DNA from: Chrysaora quinquecirrha
Taxonomy: Eukaryota > Cnidaria > Scyphozoa > Semaeostomeae > Pelagiidae
Assembly: GCA_014526335.1 (NCBI GenBank)
Contig: JACTAT010000109.1
Location: 16,160-80,159, forward strand
Reading direction: 5' to 3'
DNA length: 64,000 bases
Shown here piece by piece: positions 34,101 through 46,072 of the stretch. Made by a program: the position numbers and the translations under genes. The first letter of the stretch is position 1; each line of letters begins with the position of its first letter. The notes beneath the pieces are model-generated. The model was not told the origin of the DNA. It saw nothing but the letters and a program-made list of their open reading frames with translations, and did no database searches.

Positions 34101-37100
34101 ATTTATCCCCTAGAAGATTATCAGGGGGTATTTAGAAGGATTTACTAAATATTTTTGAAGAAAAAAAGGAGTTTTCAAAACCCTTTGTTTTGGCCAATTT
34201 TTGGCCATTTGGCAAGGCTATAGACTTACCTTTGCCATTTTGGGAGAAAAAATTTCTCACAAAAATTGCTCCCAATTTGATAGAAAAACACCTCATTTAA
34301 CCCCTAGAAGCTTATCAGGGGGTATTTAGAAGGATTTGCTAAATATTTTTGAAGAAAAAAAGAAGTTTTCAAAATCCCGTATTTTGGCCGATTTTTGGCC
34401 ATTTGGCAAGGCTATAGACTTACCTTTTTTGCGATTTTTGGGGAAAAAATTTCTCGCCGAAATTGCTCCCAATTTGATAGAAAAACACCTCATTTATCCC
34501 GTAGAAGATTATCAGGGGGTATTTAGAAGGATTTACTAAATATTTTTGAAGAAAAAAAGGAGTTTTCAAAACCCTTTGTTTTGGCCAATTTTTGGCCATT
34601 TGGCAAGGCTATAGACTTACCTTTGCCATTTTTGGAGAAAAACTTTCTCACCCAAATTGCTCCCAATTTGATAAAAAAAACACCTCATTTAACCCCTAGA
34701 AGCTTATCAGGGGGCATTTAGAAGGATTTACTAAATATTTTTGAAGAAAAAAAGAAGTTTTCAGAATCCCGTATTTTGGCCGATTTTTGGCCATTTGGAA
34801 GGGCTATAGACTTACCTTTTTTGCGATTTTAGGGAATAATTTTCTCGCCAAAATTGCTCCCAATTTGATAGAAAAACACCTTATTTATCCCCTAGAAGAT
34901 TATCAGGGGGTATTTAGAAGGATTTACTAAATATTTTTGAAGAAAAAAGGAGTTTTCAAAGCCCTTTGTTTTGGCCAATTTTTGGCCATTTGGCAAGGCT
35001 ATAGACTTACCTTTTTGCCATTTTGGAGAAAAATTCTCACCCAAATTGGTCCCAATTTGATAGAAAAACACCTTATTTATCCCCTAGAAGCTTTCAGGTG
35101 GTATTTAGAAGGATTAACTAAATATTTTGAAGAAAAAGGATGTTTTCAAAATCCCTTATTTTGGCCTATTTTTGGCCATTTGGCAAGGCTATAGACTTAC
35201 CTTTTTGCGATTTTTGGGGAAAAATTTTCTCGCCGAAATTGGTCCCAATTTGATAGAAAACACCTCATTTAACCCCTAGAAGCTTATCAGGGGTATTTAG
35301 AAGGATTTACTAAATATTTTGAAGAAAAAGAAGTTTTCAAAATCCCGTATTTTGGCCGATTTTTGGCCATTTGGCAAGGCTATAGACTTACCTTTTTGCG
35401 ATTTTGGGGAATAATTTTCTCGCCGAAATTGCTCCCAATTTGATAGAAAAACACCTCATTTATCCCTAGAAGATTATCAGGGGTATTTAGAAGGATTTAC
35501 TAAATATTTTTGAAGAAAAAAGGAGTTTTCAAAACCCTTTATTTTGGCCAATTTTTGGCCATTTGGCAAGGCTATAGACTTACCTTTGCCATTTTTTGAG
35601 AAAAAATTTCTCACCCAAATTGGTCCCAATTTTATAGAAAAACACCTTATTTATCCCCGAGAAGGTTTTTAGGTGGTATTTAGAAGGATTAACTAAATAT
35701 TTTGAAGAAAAAAGGAAGTTGTAAGAACCCCTGATTTTGGCCGATTTTTGGCAATTTGGCAAGGCTATAGACTTACCTTTTTTAAGAATTTTGGGGAAAA
35801 ATTTTCTCGCCGAAATTGCTCCGAATTTGATAGAAAAACTCCTCATTTATCCCCTAGAAGCTTATCAGGTGGTATTTAGAAGGATTTACTAAATATTTGA
35901 AGAAAAAAGGAAGTTTTCAAAATCCCTTATTTTGGCCGATTTTTGGCAATTTGGCAAGGCTATAGACTTACCTTTGTTGCGATTTTTGGGGAAAAATTTT
36001 CTCGCCTAAATTGCTCCCAATTTGATAAAAAAAAAACACCTCATTCATCCCCTAGAAGGTTTTTAGGGAGTATTTAGAAGGATTTGCTAAATATTTTTGA
36101 AGAAAAAAAGAAGTTTTCAAATTCCCGTATTTTGGCCGATATTTGGCCATTTGGCAAGGCTATAGACTTATTTTTTTTGCGACTTTTTGGGAATAATTTT
36201 CTCACCGAAATTGCTCCCAATTTGATAGAAAAACACCTCATTTATCCCCTACAATGTTTTTAGGGAGTATTTAGAAGGATTTACTAAATATTTTTGAAGA
36301 AAAAAGGAAGTTTTCAAAATCCCGTATTTTGGCCGATTTTTGGCCATTTGGCAAGGCTATAGACTTACCTTTTTGCGATTTTGGGGAAAATTTTCTCGCC
36401 GAAATTGCTCCCAATTTGATAGAAAACACCTCATTTATCCCCTAGAAGCTTATCAGGGGGTATTTAGAAGGATTTACTAATTATTTTGAAGAAAAAAGGA
36501 AGTTTTCAGAACCCCTGATTTTGGCCGATTTTTGGCAATTTGGCAAGGCTATAGACTTACCTTTTTTGCAATTTTTGGGGAATAATTTTCTCACCAAAAT
36601 TGCTCCCAATTTGATAGAAAAACACCTCATTTATCCCCTAGAAGATTATCAGGGGGTATTAAGAAGGATTTACTAAATATTTTTGAGGAAAAATAGGAGT
36701 TTTCAAAGCCCCTTGTTTTGGCCAATTTTTGGCCATTTGGCAAGGCTATAGACTTACCTTTGCCATTTTTGGAGAAAAAGTTTCTCACCCAAATTGGTCC
36801 CAATTTTATATAAAAACACCTTATTTATCCCCGAGAAGGTTTTCAGGTGGTATTTAGAAGGATTAACTAAATATTTTGAAGAAAAAAGGATGTTTTCAAA
36901 ATCCCTTATTTTGGCCTATTTTTGGCCATTTGGCAAGGCTATAGACTTACCTTTTTTGCGATTTTTGGGGAAAAACTTTTTCGCCGAAATTTGTCCCAAT
37001 TTGATAGAAAAACACCTCAATTAACCCCTAGAAGCTTATCAGGGGGTATTTAGAAGGATTTCCTAAATATTTTTGAAGAAAAAAAGAAGTTTTCAAAATC

Positions 37101-40100
37101 CCGTATTTTGGCCGATTTTTGGCCATTTGGCAAGGCTATAGACTTACCTTTTTTGCGATTTATGGAGAAAAATTTTCTCGCCGAAATTGCTCCGAATTTA
37201 ATAAAAAAACACCTCATTTATCCCCTAGAAGCTTATCAGGGGGTATTTAGAAGGATTTACAAAATATTTTTGAAGAAAAAATCGAGTTTTCAAAACCCTT
37301 TGTTTTGGCCAATTTTTGGCCATTTGACAAGGCTATAGACTTACCTTTTTTGCCATTTTGAAGAAAACATTTCTCATCCAAATCGGTCCCAATTAGATAG
37401 AAAAACACCTTTTTATCCCCTAGAAGGTTTTAGGGGTATTTAGAAGGATTAACTAAATATTTTGAAGAAAAAGGAGTTTTCAATATCCCTTATTTTGGCC
37501 GATTTTTGGCCATTTGGCAAGGCTATAGACTTACGTCTTTTGCGATTTTTGGGGAATAATTTTCTCACCAAAATTGCTCCTAATTTGATTGAAAAACACC
37601 TTATTTATTCCCTACAAGGTTTTTAGGGGTACTTAGAAGGATTTACTAAATATTTTGAAGAAAAAAGGGAGTTTTCAAAACCCACTGTTTTGGCCTATTT
37701 TTGGCCACTTGGCAAGGCTAAAGACTTACCTTTTTTGCGATTTTTGGGGAAAAATTTTCTCGCCGAAATTGCTCCGAATTCAAAATCCCTTATGTTTGCC
37801 GATTTTTGGCCATTTGGCAAGGCTATAGACTTACCTTTTTTAAGAATTTTGGGGAAAAATTTTCTCGCCGAAATTGCTCCGAATTTGATAGAAAAACTCC
37901 TCATTTATCCCCTAGAAGCTTATCAGGTGGTATTTAGAAGGATTTACTAAATATTTGAAGAAAAAAGGAAGTTTTCAAAATCCCTTATTTTGGCCGATTT
38001 TTGGCCATTTGGCAAGGCTATAGACTTACCTTTTTTGCGATTTTTGGGGAAAAATTTTCTCGCCGAAATTGCTCCCAATTTGATAGAAAAACACCTCATT
38101 TATCCCCTAGAAGCTTTCAGGGGTATTTAGAAGGATTTACTAAATATTTTGAAGAAAAAGGAAGTTTTCAAAATCCCGTATTTTGGCCGATATTTGGCCA
38201 TTTGGCAAGGCTATAGACTTATTTTTTTGCGATTTTTGGGAAAAATTTTCTCACCGAAATTGCTCCCAATTTGATAGAAAAACACCTCATTTATTCCCTA
38301 GAAGCTTTTCAGGGGTATTTAGAAGGATTTACTAAATATTTTTGAAGAAAAAGGCAAGTTTTCAAAATCCCGTATTTTGGCCGATTTTTGGCCATTTGGC
38401 AAGGCTATAGACTTACCTTTTTGCGATTTTTGGGAATAATTTTCTCGCCGAAATTGCTCCCAATTTGATAGAAAAACACCTCATTTATCCCCTAGAAGCT
38501 TATCAGGGGTATTTAGAAGGATTTACTAAATATTTTGAAGAAAAAAGGAGTTTTCAAAACCCTTTGTTTTGGCCAATTTTTGGCCATTTGGCAAGGCTAT
38601 AGACTTACCTTTTTGCCATTTTGGAGAAAAATTTTCTCACCAAATTGGTCCCAATTTTATAGAAAAACACCTTATTTATCCCCGAGAAGGTTTTCAGGTG
38701 GTATTTAGAAGGATTAACTAAATATTTTGAAGAAAAAAGGATGTTTTCAAAATCCCTTATTTTGGCCTATTTTTGGCCATTTGGCAAGGCTATAGACTTA
38801 CCTTTTTGCGATTTTGGGGAAAAATTTTTTCGCCGAAATTGGTCCCAATTTGATAGAAAAACACCTCATTTAACCCCTAGAAGCTTATCAGGGGGTATTT
38901 AGAAGGATTTCTTAAATATTTTTGAAGAAAAAAAGAAGTTTTCAAAATCCCGTATTTTGGCCGATTTTTGGCCATTTGGCAAGGCTATAGACTTACCTTT
39001 TTTGCGATTTATGGAGAAAAATTTTCTCGCCGAAATTGCTCCGAATTTAATAAAAAAACACCTCATTTATCCCCTAGAAGCTTATCAGGGGGTATTTAGA
39101 AGGATTTACAAAATATTTTTGAAGAAAAAATCGAGTTTTCAAAACCCTTTGTTTTGGCCAATTTTTGGCCATTTGACAAGGCTATAGACTTACCTTTTTT
39201 GCCATTTTTGAAGAAAACATTTCTCATCCAAATCGGTCCCAATTAGATAGAAAAACACCTTTTTTATCCCCTAGAAGGTTTTAGGGGTATTTAGAAGGAT
39301 TAACTAAATATTTTTGAAGAAAAAAGGGAGTTTTCAATATCCCTTATTTTGGCCGATTTTTGGCCATTTGGCAAGGCTATAGACTTACGTCTTTTGCGAT
39401 TTTTGGGGAATAATTTTCTCCCCAAAATTGCTCCTAATTTGATTGAAAAACACCTTATTTATTCCCTACAAGGTTTTTAGGGGTACTTAGAAGGATTTAC
39501 TAAATATTTTGAAGAAAAAAGGGAGTTTTCAAAACCCACTGTTTTGGCCTATTTTTGGCCACTTGGCAAGGCTAAAGACTTACCTTTTTTGCGATTTTTG
39601 GGGAAAAATTTTCTCGCCGAAATTCAAAATCCCTCTCGAATTTGATAGAAAAACTCCTCATTTATCCCCTAGGCTATTCAGGGGTATTTAGAAGGATTTG
39701 CTAAATATTTTGAAGAATGTTTTCAAAATCCCTTATTTTTGCCGATTTTTGGCCATTTGGCAAGGCTATAGACTTACCTTTTTTAAGAATTTTGGGGAAA
39801 AATTTTCTCGCCGAAATTGCTCCGAATTTGATAGAAAAACTCCTCATTTATCCCCTAGAAGCTTATCAGGTGGTATTTAGAAGGATTTACTAAATATTTG
39901 AAGAAAAAAGGAAGTTTTCAAAATCCCTTATTTTGGCCGATTTTTGGCCATTTGGCAAGGCTATAGACTTACCTTTTTTGCGATTTTAGGGAATAATTTT
40001 CTCGCCGAAATTGCTCCCAATTTGATAGAAAAACACCTCATTTATCCCCTAGAAGATTATCAGGGGGTATTAAGAAGGATTTACTAAATATTTTTGAGGA

Positions 40101-43100
40101 AAAAAAGGAGTTTTCAAAGCCCTTTGTTTTGGCCAATTTTTGGCCATTTGGCAAGGCTATAGACTTACCTTTGCCATTTTTGGAGAAAAAGTTTCTCACC
40201 CAAATTGGTCCCAATTTTATAGAAAAACACCTTATTTATCCCCGAGAAGGTTTTCAGGTGGTATTTAGAAGGATTAACTAAATATTTTGAAGAAAAAAGG
40301 ATGTTTTCAAAATCCCTTATTTTGGCCTATTTTTGGCCATTTGGCAAGGCTATAGACTTACCTTTTTGCGATTTTTGGGGAAAAATTTTCTCGCCGAAAT
40401 TGGTCCCAATTTGATAGAAAAACACCTCATTTAACCCCTAGAAGCTTATCAGGGGGTATTTAGAAGGATTTGCTAAATATTTTTGAAGAAAAAAAGAAGT
40501 TTTCAAAATCCCGTATTTTGGCCGATTTTTGGCCATTTGGCAAGGCTATAGACTTACCTTTTTTGCGATTTTTGGGAAAAATTTTCTCGCCGAAATTGCT
40601 CCCAATTTGATAGAAAAACACCTCATTTATCCCCTAGAAGCTTATCAGGTGGTATTTAGAAGGATTTACTAAATATTTTGAAGAAAAAGGAAGTTTTCAA
40701 AATCCCTTATTTTGGCCGATTTTTGGCCATTTGGCAAGGCTATAGACTTACCTTTTTGCGATTTTAGGGAAAAATTTTCTCGCCGAAATTGCTCCCAATT
40801 TGATAGAAAAACACCTCATTTATCCCCTAGAAGATTATCAGGGGGTATTAAGAAGGATTTACTAAATATTTTTGAGGAAAAAAAGGAGTTTTCAAAGCCC
40901 TTTGTTTTGGCCAATTTTTGGCCATTTGGCAAGGCTATAGACTTACCTTTTTTGCCATTTTTGGAGAAAAAATTTCTCACCCAAATTGGTCCCAATTTTA
41001 TAGAAAAACACCTTATTTATCCCCGAGAAGGTTTTCAGGTGGTATTTAGAAGGATTTACAAAATATTTTTGAAGAAAAAATCGAGTTTTCAAAACCCTTT
41101 GTTTTGGCCAATTTTTGGCCATTTGGCAAGGCTATAGACTTACCTTTTTGCCATTTTGAAGAAAACATTTCTCATCCAAATTGGTCCCAATTTGATAGAA
41201 AAACACCTTTTTATCCCCTAGAAGGTTTCAGGGGTATTTAGAAGGATTAACTAAATATTTTTGAAGAAAAAGGATTAACTAAATATTTTTGAAGAAAAAG
41301 GAGTTTTCAAAATCCCTTATTTTGGCCGATTTTTGGCCATTTGGCAAGGCTATAGACTTACCTCTTTTGCAATTTTGGGGAATAATTTTCTCCCCAAAAT
41401 TGCTCCCAATTTGATAGAAAAACACCTTATTTATTCCCTAGAAGGTTTTTAGGGGTACTTAGAAGGATTTACTAAATATTTTGAAGAAAAAAGGGAGTTT
41501 TCAAAACCCACTGTTTTGGCCTATTTTTGGCCACTTGGCAAGGCTAAAGACTTACCTTTTTTGCGATTTTTGGGGAAAAATTTTCTCGCCGAAATTGCTC
41601 CGAATTCAAAATCCCTTATGTTTGCCGATTTTTGGCCATTTGGCAAGGCTGTAGACTTACCTTTTTTAAGAATTTTGGGGAAAAATTTTCTCGCCGAAAT
41701 TGCTCCGAATTTGATAGAAAAACTCCTCATTTATCCCCTAGAAGCTTATCAGGGGGTATTAAGAAGGATTTACTAAATATTTTTGAGGAAAAAGAGGAAT
41801 TTTCAAAGCCCTTTGTTTTGGCCAATTTTTGGCCATTTGGCAAGGCTATAGACTTACCTTTGCCATTTTTGGAGAAAAAGTTTCTCACCCAAATTGGTAC
41901 CAATTTTATAGAAAAACACCTTATTTATCCCCGAGAAGGTTTTCAGGTGGTATTTAGAAGGATTAACTAAATATTTTGAAGAAAAAAGGATGTTTTCAAA
42001 ATCCCTTATTTTGGCCTATTTTTGGCCATTTGGCAAGGCTATAGACTTACCTTTTTTGCGATTTTTGGGGAAAAATTTTTTCGCCGAAATTGGTCCCAAT
42101 TTGATAGAAAAACACCTCATTTAACCCCTAGAAGCTTATCAGGGGGTATTTAGAAGGATTTCCTAAATATTTTTGAAGAAAAAAAGAAGTTTTCAAAATC
42201 CCGTATTTTGGCCGATTTTTGGCCATTTGGCAAGGCTATAGACTTACCTTTTTTGCGATTTATGGAGAAAAATTTTCTCGCCGAAATTGCTCCGAATTTG
42301 ATAGAAAAACACCTCATTTATCCCCTAGAAGCTTATCAGGGGTATTTAGAAGGATTTACTAAATATTTTGAAGAAAAAGGAGTTTTCAAAACCCTTTATT
42401 TTGGCCAATTTTTGGCCATTTGGCAAGGCTATAGACTTACCTTTTTGCGATTTTTGGGAAAAATTTTCTCACCCAAATTGGTCCCAATTTGATAGAAAAA
42501 CACCTCATTTATCCCCTAGAAGGCTTTTCAGGGGTATTTAGAAGGATTAACTAAATATTTTGAAGAAAAAGGAGTTTTCAAAATCCCTTATTTTGGCCGA
42601 TTTTTGGCCATTTGGCAAGGCTATAGACTTACCTTTTTGCGATTTTTGGGGAAAAATTTTCTCACCAAAATTGCTCCCAATTTGATAGAAAAACACCTTA
42701 TTTATCCCCTAGAAGGTTTTCAGGGGTATTTAGAAGGATTTACTAAATATTTTGAAGAAAAAGGACTTTTCAAAACCCAGTTTTCAAAAGGCTAAAGACC
42801 CTTTTTGCAATTTTGGCCGATTTTTGGCCATTTGGCAAGGCTATAGACTTACCTTTTTGCGATTTTGGGGAAAAATTTTCTCGCCGAAATTGCTCCCAAT
42901 TTGATAGAAAAACACCTCATTTATCCCCTAGAAGCTTATCAGGGGGTATTTAGAAGGATTTACTAAATATTTTGAAGAAAAAAGGAGTTTTCAAAATCCC
43001 TTATTTTGGCCGATTTTTGGCCATTTGGCAAGGCTATAGACTTACCTTTTTGCGATTTTTGGGAAAAATTTTCTCACCCAAATTGCTCCCAATTTGATAG

Positions 43101-45572
43101 AAAAACACCTTATTTATCCCCTAGAAGATTATCAGGGGTATTTAGAAGGATTTACTAAATATTTTGAAGAAAAAAGGAGTTTTCAAAGCCCCTTATTTTG
43201 GCCAATTTTTGGCCATTTGGCAAGGCTATAGACTTACCTTTTTGCGATTTTTGGGGAAAAATTTTCTCACCCAAATTGGTCCCAATTTGATAGAAAAACA
43301 CCTTATTTATCCCCTAGAAGGCTTTTCAGGGGTATTTAGAAGGATTAACTAAATATTTTGAAGAAAAAAGGGAGTTTTCAAAATCCCTTATTTTGGCCTA
43401 TTTTTGGCCATTTGGCAAGGCTATAGACTTACCTTTTTTGCGATTTTTGGGGAAAAATTTTTTCGCCGAAATTGGTCCCAATTTGATAGAAAAACACCTC
43501 ATTTAACCCCTAGAAGCTTATCAGGGGGTATTTAGAAGGATTTCTTAAATATTTTTGAAGAAAAAAAGAAGTTTTCAAAATCCCGTATTTTGGCCGATTT
43601 TTGGCCATTTGGCAAGTTTATAGACTTACCTCTTTTGCGATTTTTGGCGAAAAATTTTCTCGCCGAAATTGCTCCGAATTTGATAGAAAAACTCCTCATT
43701 TATCCCCTAGAAGCTTATCAGGTGGTATTTAGAAGGATTTACTAAATATTTGAAGAAAAAAGGAAGTTTTCAAAATCCCTTATTTTGGCCGATTTTTGGC
43801 CATTTGGCAAGGCTATAGACTTACCTTTTTTGCGATTTTAGGGAATAATTTTCTCGCCGAAATTGCTCCCAATTTGATAGAAAAACACCTCATTTATCCC
43901 CTAGAAGATTATCAGGGGGTATTAAGAAGGATTTACTAAATATTTTGAAGAAAAAGGAGTTTTCAAAATCCCTTTATTTTGGCCAATTTTTGGCCATTTG
44001 GCAAGGCTATAGACTTACCTTTTTGCCATTTTTGGAGAAAAATTTTCTCACCCAAATTGGTCCCAATTTGATAGAAAAACACCTTATTTATCCCCTAGAA
44101 GGTTTTCAGGTGGTATTTAGAAGGATTAACTAAATATTTTGAAGAAAAGGATGTTTTCAAAATCAATTATTTTGGCCGATTTTTGGCCATTTGGCAAGGC
44201 TATAGACTTACCTTTTTTGCGATTTTTGGGGAAAAATTTTTTCGCCGAAATTGGTCCCAATTTGATAGAAAAACACCTCATTTAACCCCTAGAAGCTTAT
44301 CAGGGGGTATTTAGAAGGATTTCTTAAATATTTTTGAAGAAAAAAAGAAGTTTTCAAAATCCCGTATTTTGGCCGATTTTTGGCCATTTGGCAAGTTTAT
44401 AGACTTACCTCTTTTGCGATTTTTGGCGAAAAATTTTCTCGCCGAAATTGCTCCGAATTTGATAGAAAAACACCTCATTTATCCCCTAGAAGCTTATCAG
44501 GGGGTATTTAGAAGGATTTACAAAATATTTTTGAAGAAAAAATCGAGTTTTCAAAACCCTTTGTTTTGGCCAATTTTTGGCCATTTGACAAGGCTATAGA
44601 CTTACCTTTTTGCCATTTTGAAGAAAAATTTCTCATCCAAATTGGTCCCAATTAGATAGAAAAACACCTTTTTTATCCCCTAGAAGGTTTTTAGGGGGTA
44701 TTTAGAAGGATTAACTAAATATTTTTGAAGAAAAAAGGGAGTTTTCAATATCCCTTATTTTGGCCGATTTTTGGCCATTTGGCAAGGCTATAGACTTACC
44801 TTTTTGCGATTTTTGGGGAATAATTTTCTCACCAAAATTGCTCCTAATTTGATTGAAAAACACCTTATTTATTCCCTACAAGGTTTTTAGGGGTACTTAG
44901 AAGGATTTACTAAATATTTTGAAGAAAAAAGGGAGTTTTCAAAACCCACTGTTTTGGCCTATTTTTGGCCATTTGGCAAGGCTATAGACTTACCTTTTTG
45001 CGATTTTTGGGGAAAAATTTTCTCGCCGAAATTGGTCCCAATTTGATAGAAAAACACCTTATTTATCCCCTAGAATTCAAAATCCCTTATGTTTGCCGAT
45101 TTTTGGCCATTTGGCAAGGCTATAGACTTACCTTTTTTAAGAATTTTGGGGAAAAATTTTCTCGCCGAAATTGCTCCGAATTTGATAGAAAAACTCCTCA
45201 TTTATCCCCTAGAAGCTTATCAGGTGGTATTTAGAAGGATTTGCTAAATATTTTGAAGAAAAAAGTATGTTTTCAAAATTTCTTATTTTGGCCTATTTTT
45301 GGCCATTTGGCAAGGCTATAGACTTACCTTTTTTGCGATTTTTGGGGAAAAATTTTCTCACCAAAATTGCTCACAATTTGATAGAAGAACACCTTATTTG
45401 CCCCGTAGAGGCTATTCAGGGGTATTTAGAAGGATTTACTAAATATTTTTGAAGAAAAAGGAGTTTTCAAAATCCCTTATTTTGGCCGATTTTTGGCCAT
45501 TTGGCAAGGCTATAGACTTACCTTTTTGCGATTTTTGGGGAAAAATTTTCTCGCCGAAATTGGTCCCAATTT
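25120..45572 (+). repeat. 197-bp satellite array, part 1
   Basis: Head-to-tail units of about 195-198 bases. Consensus landmarks in order: CCAATTTGATAGAAAAACAC, CTAGAAGCTTATCAGGGGGT, ATTTAGAAGGATTTACTAAA, TTGAAGAAAAAAGGAGTTTT, TTTTGGCCGATTTTTGGCCA, TTTGGCAAGGCTATAGACTT, ACCTTTTTTGCGATTTTTGG and GAAAAATTTTCTCGCCGAAA. The most constant stretch is TTTGGCAAGGCTATAGACTTACC. Variation is mostly at a few sites (CTCATTTAT/CTTATTTAT/CTCATTTAA, GCTTATC/GATTATC/GGTTTTT), which mark unit subtypes. All open frames in it are shadows of the repeat. The unit length is near that of a nucleosome plus linker, and the tract is very AT-rich, as in centromeric or heterochromatic satellites; location on the chromosome is not known. 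A ~70-bp foreign piece interrupts one unit at about 25344-25412. Confidence 0.97.
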
Positions 45573-46072
45573 NNNNNNNNNNNNNNNNNNNNNNNNNNNN
45601 NNNNNNNNNNNNNNNNNNNNNNNNNNNNNNNNNNNNNNNNNNNNNNNNNNNNNNNNNNNNNNNNNNNNNNNNNNNNNNNNNNNNNNNNNNNNNNNNNNNN
45701 NNNNNNNNNNNNNNNNNNNNNNNNNNNNNNNNNNNNNNNNNNNNNNNNNNNNNNNNNNNNNNNNNNNNNNNNNNNNNNNNNNNNNNNNNNNNNNNNNNNN
45801 NNNNNNNNNNNNNNNNNNNNNNNNNNNNNNNNNNNNNNNNNNNNNNNNNNNNNNNNNNNNNNNNNNNNNNNNNNNNNNNNNNNNNNNNNNNNNNNNNNNN
45901 NNNNNNNNNNNNNNNNNNNNNNNNNNNNNNNNNNNNNNNNNNNNNNNNNNNNNNNNNNNNNNNNNNNNNNNNNNNNNNNNNNNNNNNNNNNNNNNNNNNN
46001 NNNNNNNNNNNNNNNNNNNNNNNNNNNNNNNNNNNNNNNNNNNNNNNNNNNNNNNNNNNNNNNNNNNNNNNN
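45573..46072. other. assembly gap, 500 N
   Basis: Exactly 500 unknown bases inside the satellite. The round size suggests a scaffold gap of unknown true length, so the array may be longer than shown. The long open frames crossing it are meaningless. Confidence 0.98.
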
